DNA of 64,000 nt from Hyaloperonospora brassicae (lineage: Eukaryota > Oomycota > Peronosporomycetes > Peronosporales > Peronosporaceae), in contig CANTFL010000320.1 of assembly GCA_947650285.1 (NCBI GenBank), positions 248,001 to 312,000 on the forward strand, given 5' to 3'. The notes under the pieces were generated by a model that saw nothing but the letters and a program-made list of their open reading frames with translations, made no database searches and had not been told where the DNA came from. This document shows positions 18,936-30,639 of the stretch, piece by piece; the first letter of the stretch is position 1, and the number at the start of each line of letters is the position of its first letter. Made by a program: the position numbers and the translations under genes.

Positions 18936-21900
18936 CTACGCGTCGTCTCCGTCCCTCTTCTCGTCACCATCGGTCGGGCTGTAGCCACTTGCGGTCGGGT
19001 TGTAGCCTTCCATCGGATTGTACTCTGGAGACGCGGGACTGTAGCTCGGCGACGTCGGACTGTACGCGGGAGACGTCGGCGAGTACGCCGGCGATGTCGG
19101 ACTGTACGCGGGCGATGTCGGCGAGTACGCGGGCGATGTCGGCGAGTACGCGGGCGATGTCGGCGAGTACGCGGGCGACGTCGGCGAGTACGCCGGGGAC
19201 GTCGGCGAGTAGGCCGGTGACGTGGGGCTGTACGCTGGCGATGTCGGCGAATACGCCGGAGTGTAAGCCGGGGAGGTCGGGCTGTAAGCTGGACTGGTCG
19301 GACTGTACGCAGGCGACGTCGGGCTGTACGCCGGTGAAGTCGGGCTGTACGCTGGCGACGTCGGGCTGTACGCAGGCGACGTCGGCGAGTACGCGGGCGA
19401 CGTCGGGCTGTACGCTGGGGACGTCGGGCTGTATGCAGGCGACGTCGGACTGTACGCTGGGGACGTCGGACTGTATGCCGGGGACGTCGGACTGTAGGCT
19501 GGTGATGTCGGACTATACGCCGGCGATGTCGGGGAATACGCTGGTGATGTCGGACTGTACGCCGGGGACGTCGGCGAGTACGCCGGCGATGTCGGGCTGT
19601 ACGCTGGACTGGTCGGACTATACGCTGGAGACGTTGGGCTGTAAGCCGGAGACATCGGGCTGTAAGCAGGAGACGCCGGGTTCAGCGGGGACGCAGGACT
19701 GTGTGCTGGTGAGCCCACCATAAAGCCAGGAGACGCTGGGCTTGCCATGGGCGAAAACGCACCAGCTGCTGGTGAAAACGATCCACCACCGGGGCTGAAT
19801 GGAGACGACGCTGAGAAACCGGGCGTCGATGCGAACGGGGTCGCCATGGGTGTGCCCGGGCCCTGGTCGGGGCTTCTCCATTCGTTGTCCAGACCCTGCA
19901 TCACCTGCTGGATCTCCGATGCCTCGTACTCGATCGCGTTCGCAAGCTTCTTCGCATCGAGCACCAAATCCATGATACCCGTACCGAGCGGCGCCAGCTG
20001 TCCGAGCATCACATTCTCCGATACACCCGTCAGCGGGTCTCCCTCCGAAAACATTGCGGCATCCATCAGGATTTCCACCGTCTCCTCAAACGAACAGCGG
20101 ACGAGCGGACCCGAGTCATCGCGGTTGATACCATGACGGGTAATGGCCATGAGGTGACCACGGAAAGTCATCACATCACACAGACAAGCCAAATGCCGGT
20201 AGTTGACGTACGCGCCATCGAAGGAAATCACTTGCCGAATCTCGTTCAACAGTGCTCGGCGAACAGCCTCGATGCCCAGCACCTGGATGATTTCTACAAT
20301 GTCATTCGATATCGTCCGCGTCGAGTCCACTTGTGGGTAACACATTACATCGAGAAGATTTGTACCATCCGTGTCGAGCATCCACTCGTTCATCATCTTG
20401 AACCCGACGTCGTCAAACCAGTGCGTCGACGGACCTTCGCGAATGTACACCTTCTTCACACCCTCAATGCCGCGCAACTTCATCTGCGTCAGCATATTGT
20501 GCTCTACACGCTTCAAAAACGTGTCGTCTTCCTGTCCGACTGCCGTCTCGCCTGACCGTTGTAGCTTCTCCTCTTCGTCACTCATAATGCGAATGCGCAG
20601 CACCAAGCGATCAGCGTTGTCGTCAGTAAAGATGCACATCAGGTCTTGGCCGTACTCCGCTTCAACTTGAGAAGCAATTTCACTCATCGTCAACTTCTTG
20701 TCCGCCATCATCTTCGGGTTCAACTCGATGCGCAAAAGCCACGGGGAGCGAGCGATCGGGGTGTCTTCGTCAGGCATCTCGTAATACGAAGCCACAAACT
20801 CCTGGTCCTCCTCGACCACCGTATTCATCGGGTCCGGGTCGTAGTAGATCGAAGTGTTGGCCGTCACGTCCGCCAAGGTCGTGTATTCTAGTTGCGACTG
20901 AATAAACTTGGCTTTGTCCGCATCGTGTGCGCAGTCTGGTGTCAGAAAAATGCGTAGCGACGGCGTCCGCACGACCTTTGCAATGTTCATAATCTCTTTC
21001 AAGCGAGGCACACCGAGCGTCACGTTCTTGGCGGACACACCGGCGTAGTGGAACGTGTTCAGGGTCATTTGCGTTGCAGGCTCTCCGATAGACTGCGCAC
21101 CAACGACACCTGCCATCTCTCCGGCGGACACCAACGCGCTCGTGAACTTGGATTCGATCTCGCCCATCAGCCATTCGAACGCCGTCTCGGTCAGGTGGTG
21201 CTCGAGTGTGACGCACTTTGACGCCAGCGTCGATCGCAGCAAAATCTGGAAAAACAGCGTTGCGTTCTCCTGGGCCTCAACACTCAGCTGATCCTCACCC
21301 TGCACGACTATGATCTTCTTGCACAAGTCCTTCACACCCTCAATGATACGCGACGGGTGAAGGCTAGACGGCTTCCGTACGTCAATACTGAACAACTGCT
21401 GCGCGTTCTCGACTAGACGGCGGATGTTCACAGGAATCTGAGCGGCGTTGTCCGACTCCTGTCCCTGACCGCGACTTGCCAGAATGACACGGAGGTTCAC
21501 GCGGTCTTTCTGCAGCTGCACCTGCTCTTCTCTCAACAGTTGCTGTGTCCGCTGGTTCGTGCGGATGTCCTTGATGATATCGGGCTCCAGGTACAGCTGA
21601 TCGGGACAATTTGGCATGCAACCCAGGTACTCGTCGGACGGATCAAACACGTACTTCTTCTCAAACTGCACCTTGTTCAATTTGTGCGACTCAAAACGCT
21701 GCTTCTCGACCCACACGGCGTCCATACCGTCCTCGCCGTACAGAAACTGGATAATCTCGCCTTGTGCGTTACGGACTGTGCCATCGTATCTCGTCATAAC
21801 CGACTCCATTGCCTTCACGAGTCGCCGCTGGATGTAGCCGGTCTCGGCAGTCTTCACAGCAGTATCAATCAAACCTTCGCGACCACCCATGGCGTGGAAA

Positions 21901-24616
21901 AAGAACTCCTGTGGTGTCAAACCCTTCAGGTACGAGTTCTCCACGAAGCCACGACTCTCAGGTCCCAAGTCGTCTTTCCCGTAGTGCGGCAACGTGCGGT
22001 GGTTGAACCCATACGGAATACGCTTTCCCTCGACATTCTGCTGGCCCACACAGGCAATAATCTGCGAAATGTTGATGAACGAACCCTTCGAACCAGACGT
22101 CACCGTAGCCTTAATGTTGTTCGTCTCATCTAGACTACCTTGCGCTTCGCGACCGGCCTGGTCACGGGCAGTGTTCAGCACGATGTTCACCAGACCTTCA
22201 AACGACTCGACCATTGTTCGACCAGGCTGAGTCTCTAGTTTCCCCTTTTGACCACGCACGACCAAATCGTGCACCTGCACCTTGGCTTGCGTAATGATAT
22301 CGACGATGGTCTTGAGCGTAGACACATCAGCAATCGTGTCGCTCACACCAACAGTGAAACTACGACCGGCCAGCCAGCAGTTCACGAGCTGCTGAATGGC
22401 ACCGAGCAGGCGCTTCGTTTCTTCAGGGCCCTTCTCAAGCATCGTGATGTGAATCAAACCACCTGCTGATGAACCGATAATCTTCTTGTCAATGATGCCT
22501 GCTAACAGCTCGCCCTGCTGAATGATCACGCGAGAATCAATTGGTGACAGCTCTGAAAACTTCTCGCTGCTTTTGTGTGTGGACGAAAACCCCGTGAAGT
22601 TCACCGCCGGAATAATCGTAGAAAAGAGCTGCTTGCCAGTCCAGATGGGAGTGTACTTGCCCAACTCGCCCTTCTTCGGCACCAGAATGGCCGGTGTTGG
22701 CACCTTGCCGTCCCAGTTGGACACCCACATTAGCATGTTCATTACCCAATCCTTGCTCACAAATATATCTCGCTTCGTAAACTTTTGCGCACCCAGCAAC
22801 GAATCTTGCACAATACCCATGACAGGGCGGTTGCTCTGGGGTGTGATGATCACTTTGTGCACCATCATCAGCTCTTGCGCGTCAGCACGTGCAGTCATGG
22901 ACTGAGGCACGTGCAAGTTCATCTCATCACCGTCGAAATCGGCATTGTACGGAGACGTCACGGAGAGGTTTAGACGAAACGTCGACCAGTCAAACACCTT
23001 CACGCGGTGCGACATGATCGACATTTTGTGCAAAGAAGGCTGACGATTGAACAGCACGAGATCGTCGTCACGAAGGTGACGCTCGACGATCCAACCGCAC
23101 TTCAGTGCGAGATCCGACTTGTTCTTTATGTATCGCAAATCGATACGATTACCGTCCTCGCGAATGATGTATTTAGCTCCTGGATGTTCCAGCGGACCGT
23201 TAGCAATCAGTTGGTGCATGTAATTCATGTTGAACGGCGTCACGCGCTCCGGTACAGTCAAATTCATTGCAATTGACCGGGGAACGCCCACTTGGTCGAT
23301 CGCAATGTTCGGGTCAGCGGTAATGACCGTACGCGCCGAGAAATCGACACGCTTGCCCATCAAATTACCTCGAATACGTCCTTCTTTACCACGCAAGCGT
23401 TGTCGCAGCGTCTTCAGCGGTTTGCCGGACCGCTGCTGAGCTTGCGGAAGGCCCGGTTGTTCGTTGTTCAAGAAGGTCGCCAAGTGGAACTGCAGCAGCT
23501 GCTCAAACTGCTCGATAATGTGAGATGGCTCGCCCTTCCGTACACAATTCAGCAACGCCAAATTCGCCTTCACGATCGAGGCCAAGTTGTGTGTCAGGTC
23601 ATCCTCACCGCGCGCCATGCCGTCTATCGCTACAGACGGACGAACGTGCGGAGGCGGCACAGGCATCAAAGTCATCACGAGCCAGTCTGGACGAGCCCAG
23701 CGCGGGTCCAGCCCGAGTGCATAGCAGTCTTGGTCCGAGATGTTCTTGAAGATCGACATCACTTTCGCGGCCGGCAAGTTCTGCTTGCGGTCTCCCGACC
23801 CCGGCACGTCTTCCATCTGTTCGGGAAACTCGACCATCAGTTTGATGCCTTGTTTGCGGTACTTTGGCTGGAGACCACCACAGCCGCCATGCCCGCCTTC
23901 CTTTGGCTTGGACTTGTCGTCCAGTCCGCCTTGCAGACCAATGTTCAAATCCTCGCGCATCTTCTCCATATCCGCTTCTTCGCCGTACTCGCACATGCTC
24001 TTGTTGCTGCAAAACTCGTACACGGCCTTGAGCCGGCGCTTGCCGTTCTTGATCTTCATCGCCGACCGGAAGCGGTGGTCGCGCTCGTCGCTCAGCACTT
24101 TCGAGCAATGGAAACACACCGACCGCAGGATCTTGAGCACTTCTTTCATAAAGCCCATGTGGAACATGGGACGGGCCAGCTCAATGTGGCCAAAGTGGCC
24201 TGGACAGTCGTTCACTTTGCCCCCACTGCCGCTGTACGTACCTACAGATAGATAGAGAGAGTAACAGCACACAAAGCAGAGCCAGAAGAGCAACAGCGTC
24301 AGCCTCGACACAGTCATGTGCCCATCGCCACAAATCGTCGCTTGGGTCCAGTATCGAACAACGTACAGTCGCAGGTTTTACAGCGCGCGCGAAAGTCGCA
24401 CGTGCCCATGCGCGGGTCGCCAATGCCGCCGATCACGGGGTGTCCGTTTAAGTACGTTTCGGGCCGCGAGATGCCGTCGGGGATGATGCGGTCGTTGACT
24501 TTGGTCTGTTTCGTCACTGACATCGCGCGGATCTCTTCGGGGCTAAAGACACCGAACTGGAGGTACTTCACGCGCCGCAGCCGCGCGCTCGAGTACGAGA
24601 ATTGCGTGGACGACAT
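18936..24616 (-). CDS. RPB1: RNA polymerase II largest subunit RPB1
   Basis: Catalytic subunit of RNA polymerase II, 1851 residues from two exons: 24616-24367 and 24241-18936. The 125-bp intron starts GTACGT and ends CTGTAG after a pyrimidine tract, and the join preserves phase. Landmarks include the clamp zinc site (CKTC...CPGHFGH), GHGGCGGLQP, VDFSARTVITADPN, the active-site loop YNADFDGDEMNLHVPQ (about residue 515) binding Mg-A, the bridge helix and trigger loop around GGREGLIDTAVKTAETGYIQ (about 870), and the cleft end SNDIVEIIQVLGIEAVR. After a Gly/Ser/Pro linker the CTD has about 31 heptads, nearly all YSPTSPA, and an acidic end. The upstream ATG-less extension to 24784 is not needed; MSSTQFSY at 24616 fits the family start. 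Confidence 0.97.
19021..19679 (-). repeat. RPB1 CTD heptad array (21-bp DNA units)
   Basis: About 31 units of YSPxSPx are readable. Almost all are YSPTSPA. The first is YSPMSPA, the last two are YSPTSPS and YSPASPE, and one four-residue YTPA interrupts the register near 19260. Third-codon positions vary between units, so the protein repeat is older and better kept than the DNA repeat. Confidence 0.95.
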
Positions 24617-26605
24617 GTGGGGCGGCCGACTGCTACACACGTCTCGTAGTGCTGTTGGTGCAAAGGGGAAAAAGGGGACGGAAGAGATCGGCGTCAAGTG
24701 GGGAAACGAGTGTGTGCCTCTCTCTCTCGCTCTCTCTCTCTGCCAATGGCTATAAGTCGGGCGGGTAAACCGACTGACTGACACTCGGCGAGCGAAAAGG
24801 TCACGACGTGCGGGTGTTCACGAGGTGGCGAGTTCGCAAGTGAGAGGACTGGGGAGAGGAGGGGGGAGTTTCTTGGTCGAAAAGGGTTCGGGGGACGCGA
24901 CGATTGGCGAAGATAGCGCATCAGCTCGAGCGTTGATTGGGTGGAAGGAGCGTATCCGGAATTCCGGGGCTGTCCGGTTACATGTAGGCGTATGTAGTGC
25001 TGGAGGACAGCGGATGACCCACTGTTTTCGCTTTCAGACGTCAAAAAGAGAAGGCGAAATGTTGTTGTTGTTGTGTAGAGGGAGCAGTTTTACGTGCTGA
25101 TTGTCTTCTGCTTGTCCGAGTGGCGTTTGTCGTGGCTTTGCGTCATAGTAGAACTTGTCAGTCGTACCGCAATTGATTGATTAACCCGTTCGAAGAAGTG
25201 GGTCAGATGTATATGCTCTGCAAGTAGGAACCTCAGTCAATATCGGTGTTTTCACAAGCTAGTGAAGCAAACACAGGCCCAGTACATGAGTCAATATATG
25301 CCACGGTCGCTCCCATGCTTATGCTTATGCTGGCACCTCGTCAGACTGGCAACCGAGTACATGTTCCTCGGGTGCACTTGAATAGCTGCCGTGTCTGCCG
25401 GCGTGCAAAATGTGCATGAGCACTGTGTACGCGTCGGAATTGCCAGTGTGTTTTCCCGTTCCTTGTCGTGCTTGTGTAGCCACGTGCGGCCAAGTTTTTG
25501 CTGCGGTGTATGTAGCAAGACGAGTAGTGTGCCAGCTGTCGTCGTCCTTGTACGCTCTCTTTTCTTAGAGCCGCTTTCAGTCAGATCCTACAGCTGTCAA
25601 TGTCAGTGATCAGCAACAATGCTTACCTACATTCTCAATGGACGAAGGGATCCCGTCCTCACTCACTCAGCGTATCCCAAAGACTTGGGCGATGACTAAC
25701 GAGTGCAGTTGACCATATCCATACCTTCCTCTGACACCTCTGGCCAGAAGCGTCTTGCTTCCTTGTTGTTCGTTCCGTGGAGGCCGCCATCACATATGCA
25801 TTCGGCAGTATTGCTTTTTCATTCATTGCAGCAGCACGACGCGAGGTGTTCCGGTCGTTTGATCGTGTACCGACCGTGACAGCACACTTTCCTGCACATT
25901 TTCGCCTTAGCTGTACGCATCTAGCGCTGCAGTCTGCATTGCAGGACGTGCGATGGAAAAGAAGCTTTGTGGCTCGCCCATTGACATCAGTGATCCTCCA
26001 GTGCAGGACACTGGATAATGTTTCGGGCATCTGCGTACCCGTTTTGGATGATGGGAAGTTGCGGGTGGATGCGAGTTGTGCGTTGTGAGGTGCAATGACC
26101 ACAAGTGTCGTTGTGGTTAATGCGTGTTGAAGGTACTCGGTAGTGCTGCTATCGTGTTAAACTGAGCGATCAGAGGAAAGAGAGACGGCGGCTGTATCAA
26201 TCGGTTTGTGCAATGTCCTGCCTGAGTCATTCAGTCACACACACATTCGCTGTGTCTGCAACCCTACGTGAGTGCTGCTTTGGGTTCCAACAACATACAC
26301 CGACTGTGTATCTCTCGACAAGGTGTGCTTGTCTCTGCGGATCTACGTGCACTTTGGGCCTCGCTCCCATATCTACAACGTCCTGAGAAAAGCAGCAACG
26401 GCGAAGCATGAAGAGGCAAATCGTGTCGATTGACCAAAGCTTTGCCGACGTCAGCTGTATCGTTGTTACTCGCTTGCTCTGGCGACGACAAACCACAGTC
26501 ATTAGCTCCCGCGTTGGCAGCATGAGGTGCTACAAGTAACGCTGCGCACCTGAACTTGCACGTATTGCGTTCGCACGTTCACACCCGATTCCAGAACAAA
26601 CGACA
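24617..26605. other. RPB1 upstream spacer
   Basis: No supported gene. It contains (CT)n near 24718-24741. A plus-strand ORF at 25777-26088 (103 codons, first codon GTG) has moderately protein-like composition but no ATG near its start, no domain and no neighbouring exon that I could join. Confidence 0.4.
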
Positions 26606-26914
26606 ATGCAGTTGGCAGGACGCGATGAAGAGTCCGATCGTAATGCTCTTCAAGTATCCCTACAAACAGACGAGCTGGCGGTAGTAGAAAACTGCATCGA
26701 CAGCTCTCTTGTGCGTCGTCTTGAGTTACCACCACGCGCCCATGCCACTAAATCGTCACGTTCAGATCCGCAGCTGCAGCTTCGTGCTCTGCTTTTCCTA
26801 CAAACATTTATCCGTTCTCCCTCCACCAGCTCTAGCGCTAAATCGGTAACCGAGTCGCGCTTTGCCCCACATAGCACTAGCACTTCCACGTCACTTAATC
26901 CTCACGATCGGTAA
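26606..26914 (+). CDS. Uncharacterised small ORF, possibly a first exon
   Basis: From ATG 26606 there are 102 codons with a charged, then Ser/Thr-rich composition (DELAVVENCIDSSLVRRLEL). No family is recognised. Just before its stop is a strong donor, CG followed by GTAAGTACG at about 26910, so the true protein could continue into an exon ending close to 27118, just before the SRP9 start at 27126. It might equally be upstream transcript of SRP9. There are no membrane segments or signal peptide. Confidence 0.35.
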   Translation: MQLAGRDEESDRNALQVSLQTDELAVVENCIDSSLVRRLELPPRAHATKSSRSDPQLQLRALLFLQTFIRSPSTSSSAKSVTESRFAPHSTSTSTSLNPHDR

Positions 26915-27125
26915 GTACGTACGGCTTACGACAACCACTTGCGTGCTTGCAAGCACCTCGTCCCACGTGGTACCTGCATGCGTCCAATACAGTCAGCGAG
27001 TGTATTCATCATCCTCAACCCCAATCAATGGCTTCACGCGCCGTCCACGACTGTCGCAGCTACAAAGCGACCAATCACAAGCCGCAAATCGCCCACCGGA
27101 GCTGCCCAGTCGACGAATAGCTACA

Positions 27126-27554
27126 ATGGCGAGCAATGGGAATGTCGTCTGGGAGCGCTTCGAAGAGCAGACCAAACTCGCGTTCGTGGGGGACCCACTG
27201 CGCTCGCGTTTCTTCTTCAAGACGCGCGTGGCAGCTGCGGGACACGTCAAACTGACGGCGCGCGTGTCGCATCAGTACACAACCGCTACGTCGTCGTCGA
27301 GTGCTGCGGGACGCAATGAGGCGGTCAAGTACGTCACGTCGGACATGGCCAACTTGTCCCGCCTGACGCGGCTGCTTCGCTTCGTCATGCAAGAGGTGCT
27401 GGGGACAATGACGACACTGCCAGTGAGACCAATGACAGGACCGGTCTCTCCCTCGTCGACGCTTGCGGATACACTGGCGCCTGCGGGTCAAGCGAGCAAG
27501 ACGACGAAGACGAAGCAAAAGAAGAAGAAGAAGAAGAAAGCAGCCAAGCAGTAG
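27126..27554 (+). CDS. SRP9: Signal recognition particle SRP9-like protein
   Basis: A 142-residue protein whose first 85 residues match the small alpha/beta fold of SRP9: an aromatic start (VVWERFEEQTKLAFVGDP), RSRFFFKTRV, a basic strand region (GHVKLTARVSHQYTT), a Ser-rich loop, and a C-terminal helix (LSRLTRLLRFVMQEVLG). In the SRP, SRP9/14 binds the Alu domain of the RNA and mediates elongation arrest. The C-terminus ends in a long Lys run (KTKQKKKKKKKAAKQ), as is common for SRP9/14 RNA-binding tails. Sequence similarity in this family is weak, so SRP14 or another Alu-domain-like protein is the alternative. ATG 27126 fits the domain start; the open frame upstream has no similarity. It converges with CTF18. 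Confidence 0.65.
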   Translation: MASNGNVVWERFEEQTKLAFVGDPLRSRFFFKTRVAAAGHVKLTARVSHQYTTATSSSSAAGRNEAVKYVTSDMANLSRLTRLLRFVMQEVLGTMTTLPVRPMTGPVSPSSTLADTLAPAGQASKTTKTKQKKKKKKKAAKQ

Positions 27555-27709
27555 CGTGTCTTGGTAGCTGATGTGGATCTTGACTCACAGGGAAGCGAGA
27601 ATGGATACACGCACACGTGTGTGCCATCGATAACGTACGCGCGCACTCGCACGGCAGTGCTGGGTCTTCATCGACTCCCATCGGCCGGCAAATTGGTCAG
27701 TCCGTGCAT

Positions 27710-30639
27710 TTATAACAAATCGCGGACGTACACTGTTGTCTTGATGCCGCACGTGTAGCCTTCGTTGTACTTGTAGCGCACCATCGAGTGCACGTTCGCA
27801 GCCGCTGTGTGCTGCCGCTTCAGCTTTGCATCCAGCTCCTTGTCGCGCTTGCGTTTCGCTTCTCGATGGGCGAATGCGAAGGGGTTCCGCTTGCGCAAAG
27901 CCTCGTTCTTCTTTGCCTGCTCTACCTCTGTTGTTCGGCACCCATCCGTGTCGAGGTTAGTATTAGCAACACAGAACTCACGCAGAGATCAAGCAGAGGG
28001 CAACACGTACCGCTGAGTTCCGGTAGAGCGTAGGTGATCTTGGCAGCCTTCTCTTCGATAGTTGCGTCGCTCGATTCGCGAGCCACCTCGCTCATCACCT
28101 TGCTGCTACCCTTTCGCCTCAACGAAGCCGTGGCTTCATTCCGACGCATCTGCTCCAGCTCCACTTCTCGAGCAATCATCTTTCGCACAGTCAGTGGAAG
28201 CACGGGTCGGTACGCTGCATTGCCCTCATCGCTTCGAAACTCCACGAGTTCGTTCAGTGGTCTGTCCAAATGCAGATCGATAGAATCATTAGAGGAGATG
28301 TCAAGCTTAGCAAATGCGATCCACCAACACGTACGGTTCAAGTGCGTAATCCTCGCTTCCATCGGGCAAGTACTTGTGCTGGAACGACAGTCCCAGCGAC
28401 GCCATTAGCTGGATGAGTCGCTGGATCATGACCTTTTCCTCCTTTGTCTGCAGTGACGGGTTGGTGCGGCGAAGACTGGGCGACAAACTCGCAACCAGCC
28501 ACGGCACGACATCAACGACGAGGTCACTGGTGCCCAACCGCAGAACGGGCTGCAACTGTGCTCCTTCTACCAGTGCCCCAAGGATGCTCTCGGCGCGATC
28601 GCTCCGCTTTTTGGCTTCGAATTGAGTACGAGGGTACTCCACACGACGTCTAGAGCTTGTGCAGCAAGACGCGTGCGTCGCGATGGCAGCAAACGGAATG
28701 TATGATTGAAACACGTACTGCTGCTCTGCGTGGGCGCGGCTCTCGTACTCATCCGCAAGTCCTAGCCACTCGAAAACATCGCAAATCTTGGTCATGGTGG
28801 GGTCGTTAAAGATCATTTTGGGGACGTTCTCGTCCAAACCGTTTAGCAATAAGGACGAATTACCCAGCGACAAAACAGCTGACGTTATCTTCTCAGCAGC
28901 AGGGAGCTGTCCTTTCGCTGACTTCGACCGCGCTTCGTAGAACACAAGATCCAGCGCCTCAAACATGCCATGCGCATGGTCTTTTTGCGCAATCACGCCA
29001 CAGCTGAATGCCACAACGGGGGTCGATTTGTTCACCGCAGCTTCACGCGACTGAGTGCTTTGGAACTGTAGCGTGTTCAAGCAATAGCGAATATCGTTGC
29101 CAGCGCTGGAGCAAAGACTTGCTAGCGCGCCAGTGGAAGCTTTGATTCCCTCATGACGACAAATTTGCTTTAAGCGCGTAACGAGACGTTGCGGATGCGG
29201 TGCATCCAGTGTGAAAACCTTCGCCATTCGACGCAGTGGACGCAACACCGAAGCGTACAAGTCATTGCAGATACAGATGAGGGGACGGGTCAGCGGATGA
29301 CGATTCTTAGCGGACGTCTTTGTGCCTCCTTTCTTCTTTACCAGAGGAGCATCCACAATCTCTTGGATGACCTCGATGGCCGACTTGCCGTCGCTGCCGT
29401 TCATGGCACCGTCAATTTCGTCAAGGATGATGCAATTGGGTTTACGATCGCCCCAGATGGATTGCATTTCCATAGCACTAATGATCTTGTTGCGCAATAC
29501 GGATGCCGTACGGTCATCACTGGCATTCACTTCGAGAGGATTGTAGCCAGCGTGGTGCGCAACAATGTTGGCCAGCGTTGTTTTACCCGCTCCAGGCGGA
29601 CCGCAAATGAGAATGATCTTGTGGAACGGTCGCTTATCCTCCTCGTTCTCGACCCCGTCACTGCTACTAGTGTGCGCGTGTGTACTGGCGTGGTGCCACG
29701 AGTTACGATAGGTGTGTGTCGTAGCGGGTACTGATGGTGCACCATTCACACGCCCCTTCTTCGGGAACACGTATTGATCCCACGATTTGATCCAAGTGAG
29801 GACCTCGCGGTTCGTTCGCTCGTCGCTCAATAGGTCCAAAAAGCTCTTTGGCCGGTACTTGTCCAGCCACAAAACAGTGTTTGACATGTTACAGTAGTCG
29901 TTGCACGCTTCTTCATGCTCCTGCAGCAAAGCCTCGTCCTCTTTCAAAGCTGCTTCCTTGATCTCCATCTGCGTTCACACACGCATGCAGCGCACAAACA
30001 CGTCATCAATACCACAGCATCCAGTCATCCTCACAGCAAATAGTATCAAGCATAGCACACCCTCTCAACAGCTTCCATCATTTCTCGAATAGGAACAAGA
30101 GACGCTGTCGTCGCTCGAGTCGAGCTACTAGAAGCAGCAGTCGTAGTTCTCGGTCGTTTCTTGCGCAAAAACAACCGCTTGCCATCGCCCAGCACCACAG
30201 ACAGCGAGTCCACATCAATAGGTGGGCGGTTGTGCAGATACGCGGCTGTAGCTGTGTCCTTGCTCGAAGCAGAAGTCCCACGCTTCGGACAGACCTCCAT
30301 GTCCTCCACGAGTCGAGACGCTCTGACCACGTCTTGATCTCTTTTGCCCTCGCCCAAAAGCGTCTCACATCGTGCCAGCAACTGATCCAATCGACGCTGT
30401 GGCGGTATCGCCAGTCCATCTCCCACGTTGTCGGCCTCGGGATCCCTATCCAGAGGTTGACCATCGACCGCACCTCCAGCAGACTTCTCTTGCTGACTCT
30501 CTCCGGCTTCACACTTCTCGAAAAACCTCATCGCATGCATCTCCTCTTCAGCGGCTTCAATGTCAAGTGCATGTGCGGCCTCCCACTCGTCGGCCTCGTC
30601 GAGCTCGTGCTCGTACGCATACACATCCGCGTCCGTCAT
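27710..30639 (-). CDS. CTF18: CTF18, large subunit of the alternative clamp loader Ctf18-RFC
   Basis: AAA+ ATPase of the Ctf18-RFC complex, which loads PCNA and supports sister chromatid cohesion. Four exons join in phase to 893 residues: 30639-30061, 29968-28335, 28261-28011 and 27927-27710. Introns are 92, 73 and 83 bp; donors are GTGTGC, GTACGT and GTACGT, and a CTAAC branch-like site lies in the last. An acidic N-terminus precedes LWLDKYRPKSFLDLL (about 225-239), Walker A GPPGAGKTT (about 316), Walker B CIILDEIDGA (about 373) and the RFC collar region. The C-terminal IAREVELEQMRRNEA and the final YKYNEGYTCGIK...VYVRDLL correspond to the conserved tail that binds Dcc1-Ctf8. It is intact throughout. 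Confidence 0.92.

Noticed and set aside
18638..19723. 361-codon plus-strand Ser/Thr/Cys repeat protein opposite the CTD
   Set aside because: It is only the complementary reading of the CTD heptads; the repeat is explained by RPB1.
23292..24251. 319-codon plus-strand ORF opposite RPB1
   Set aside because: Antisense shadow of the conserved RPB1 clamp region.
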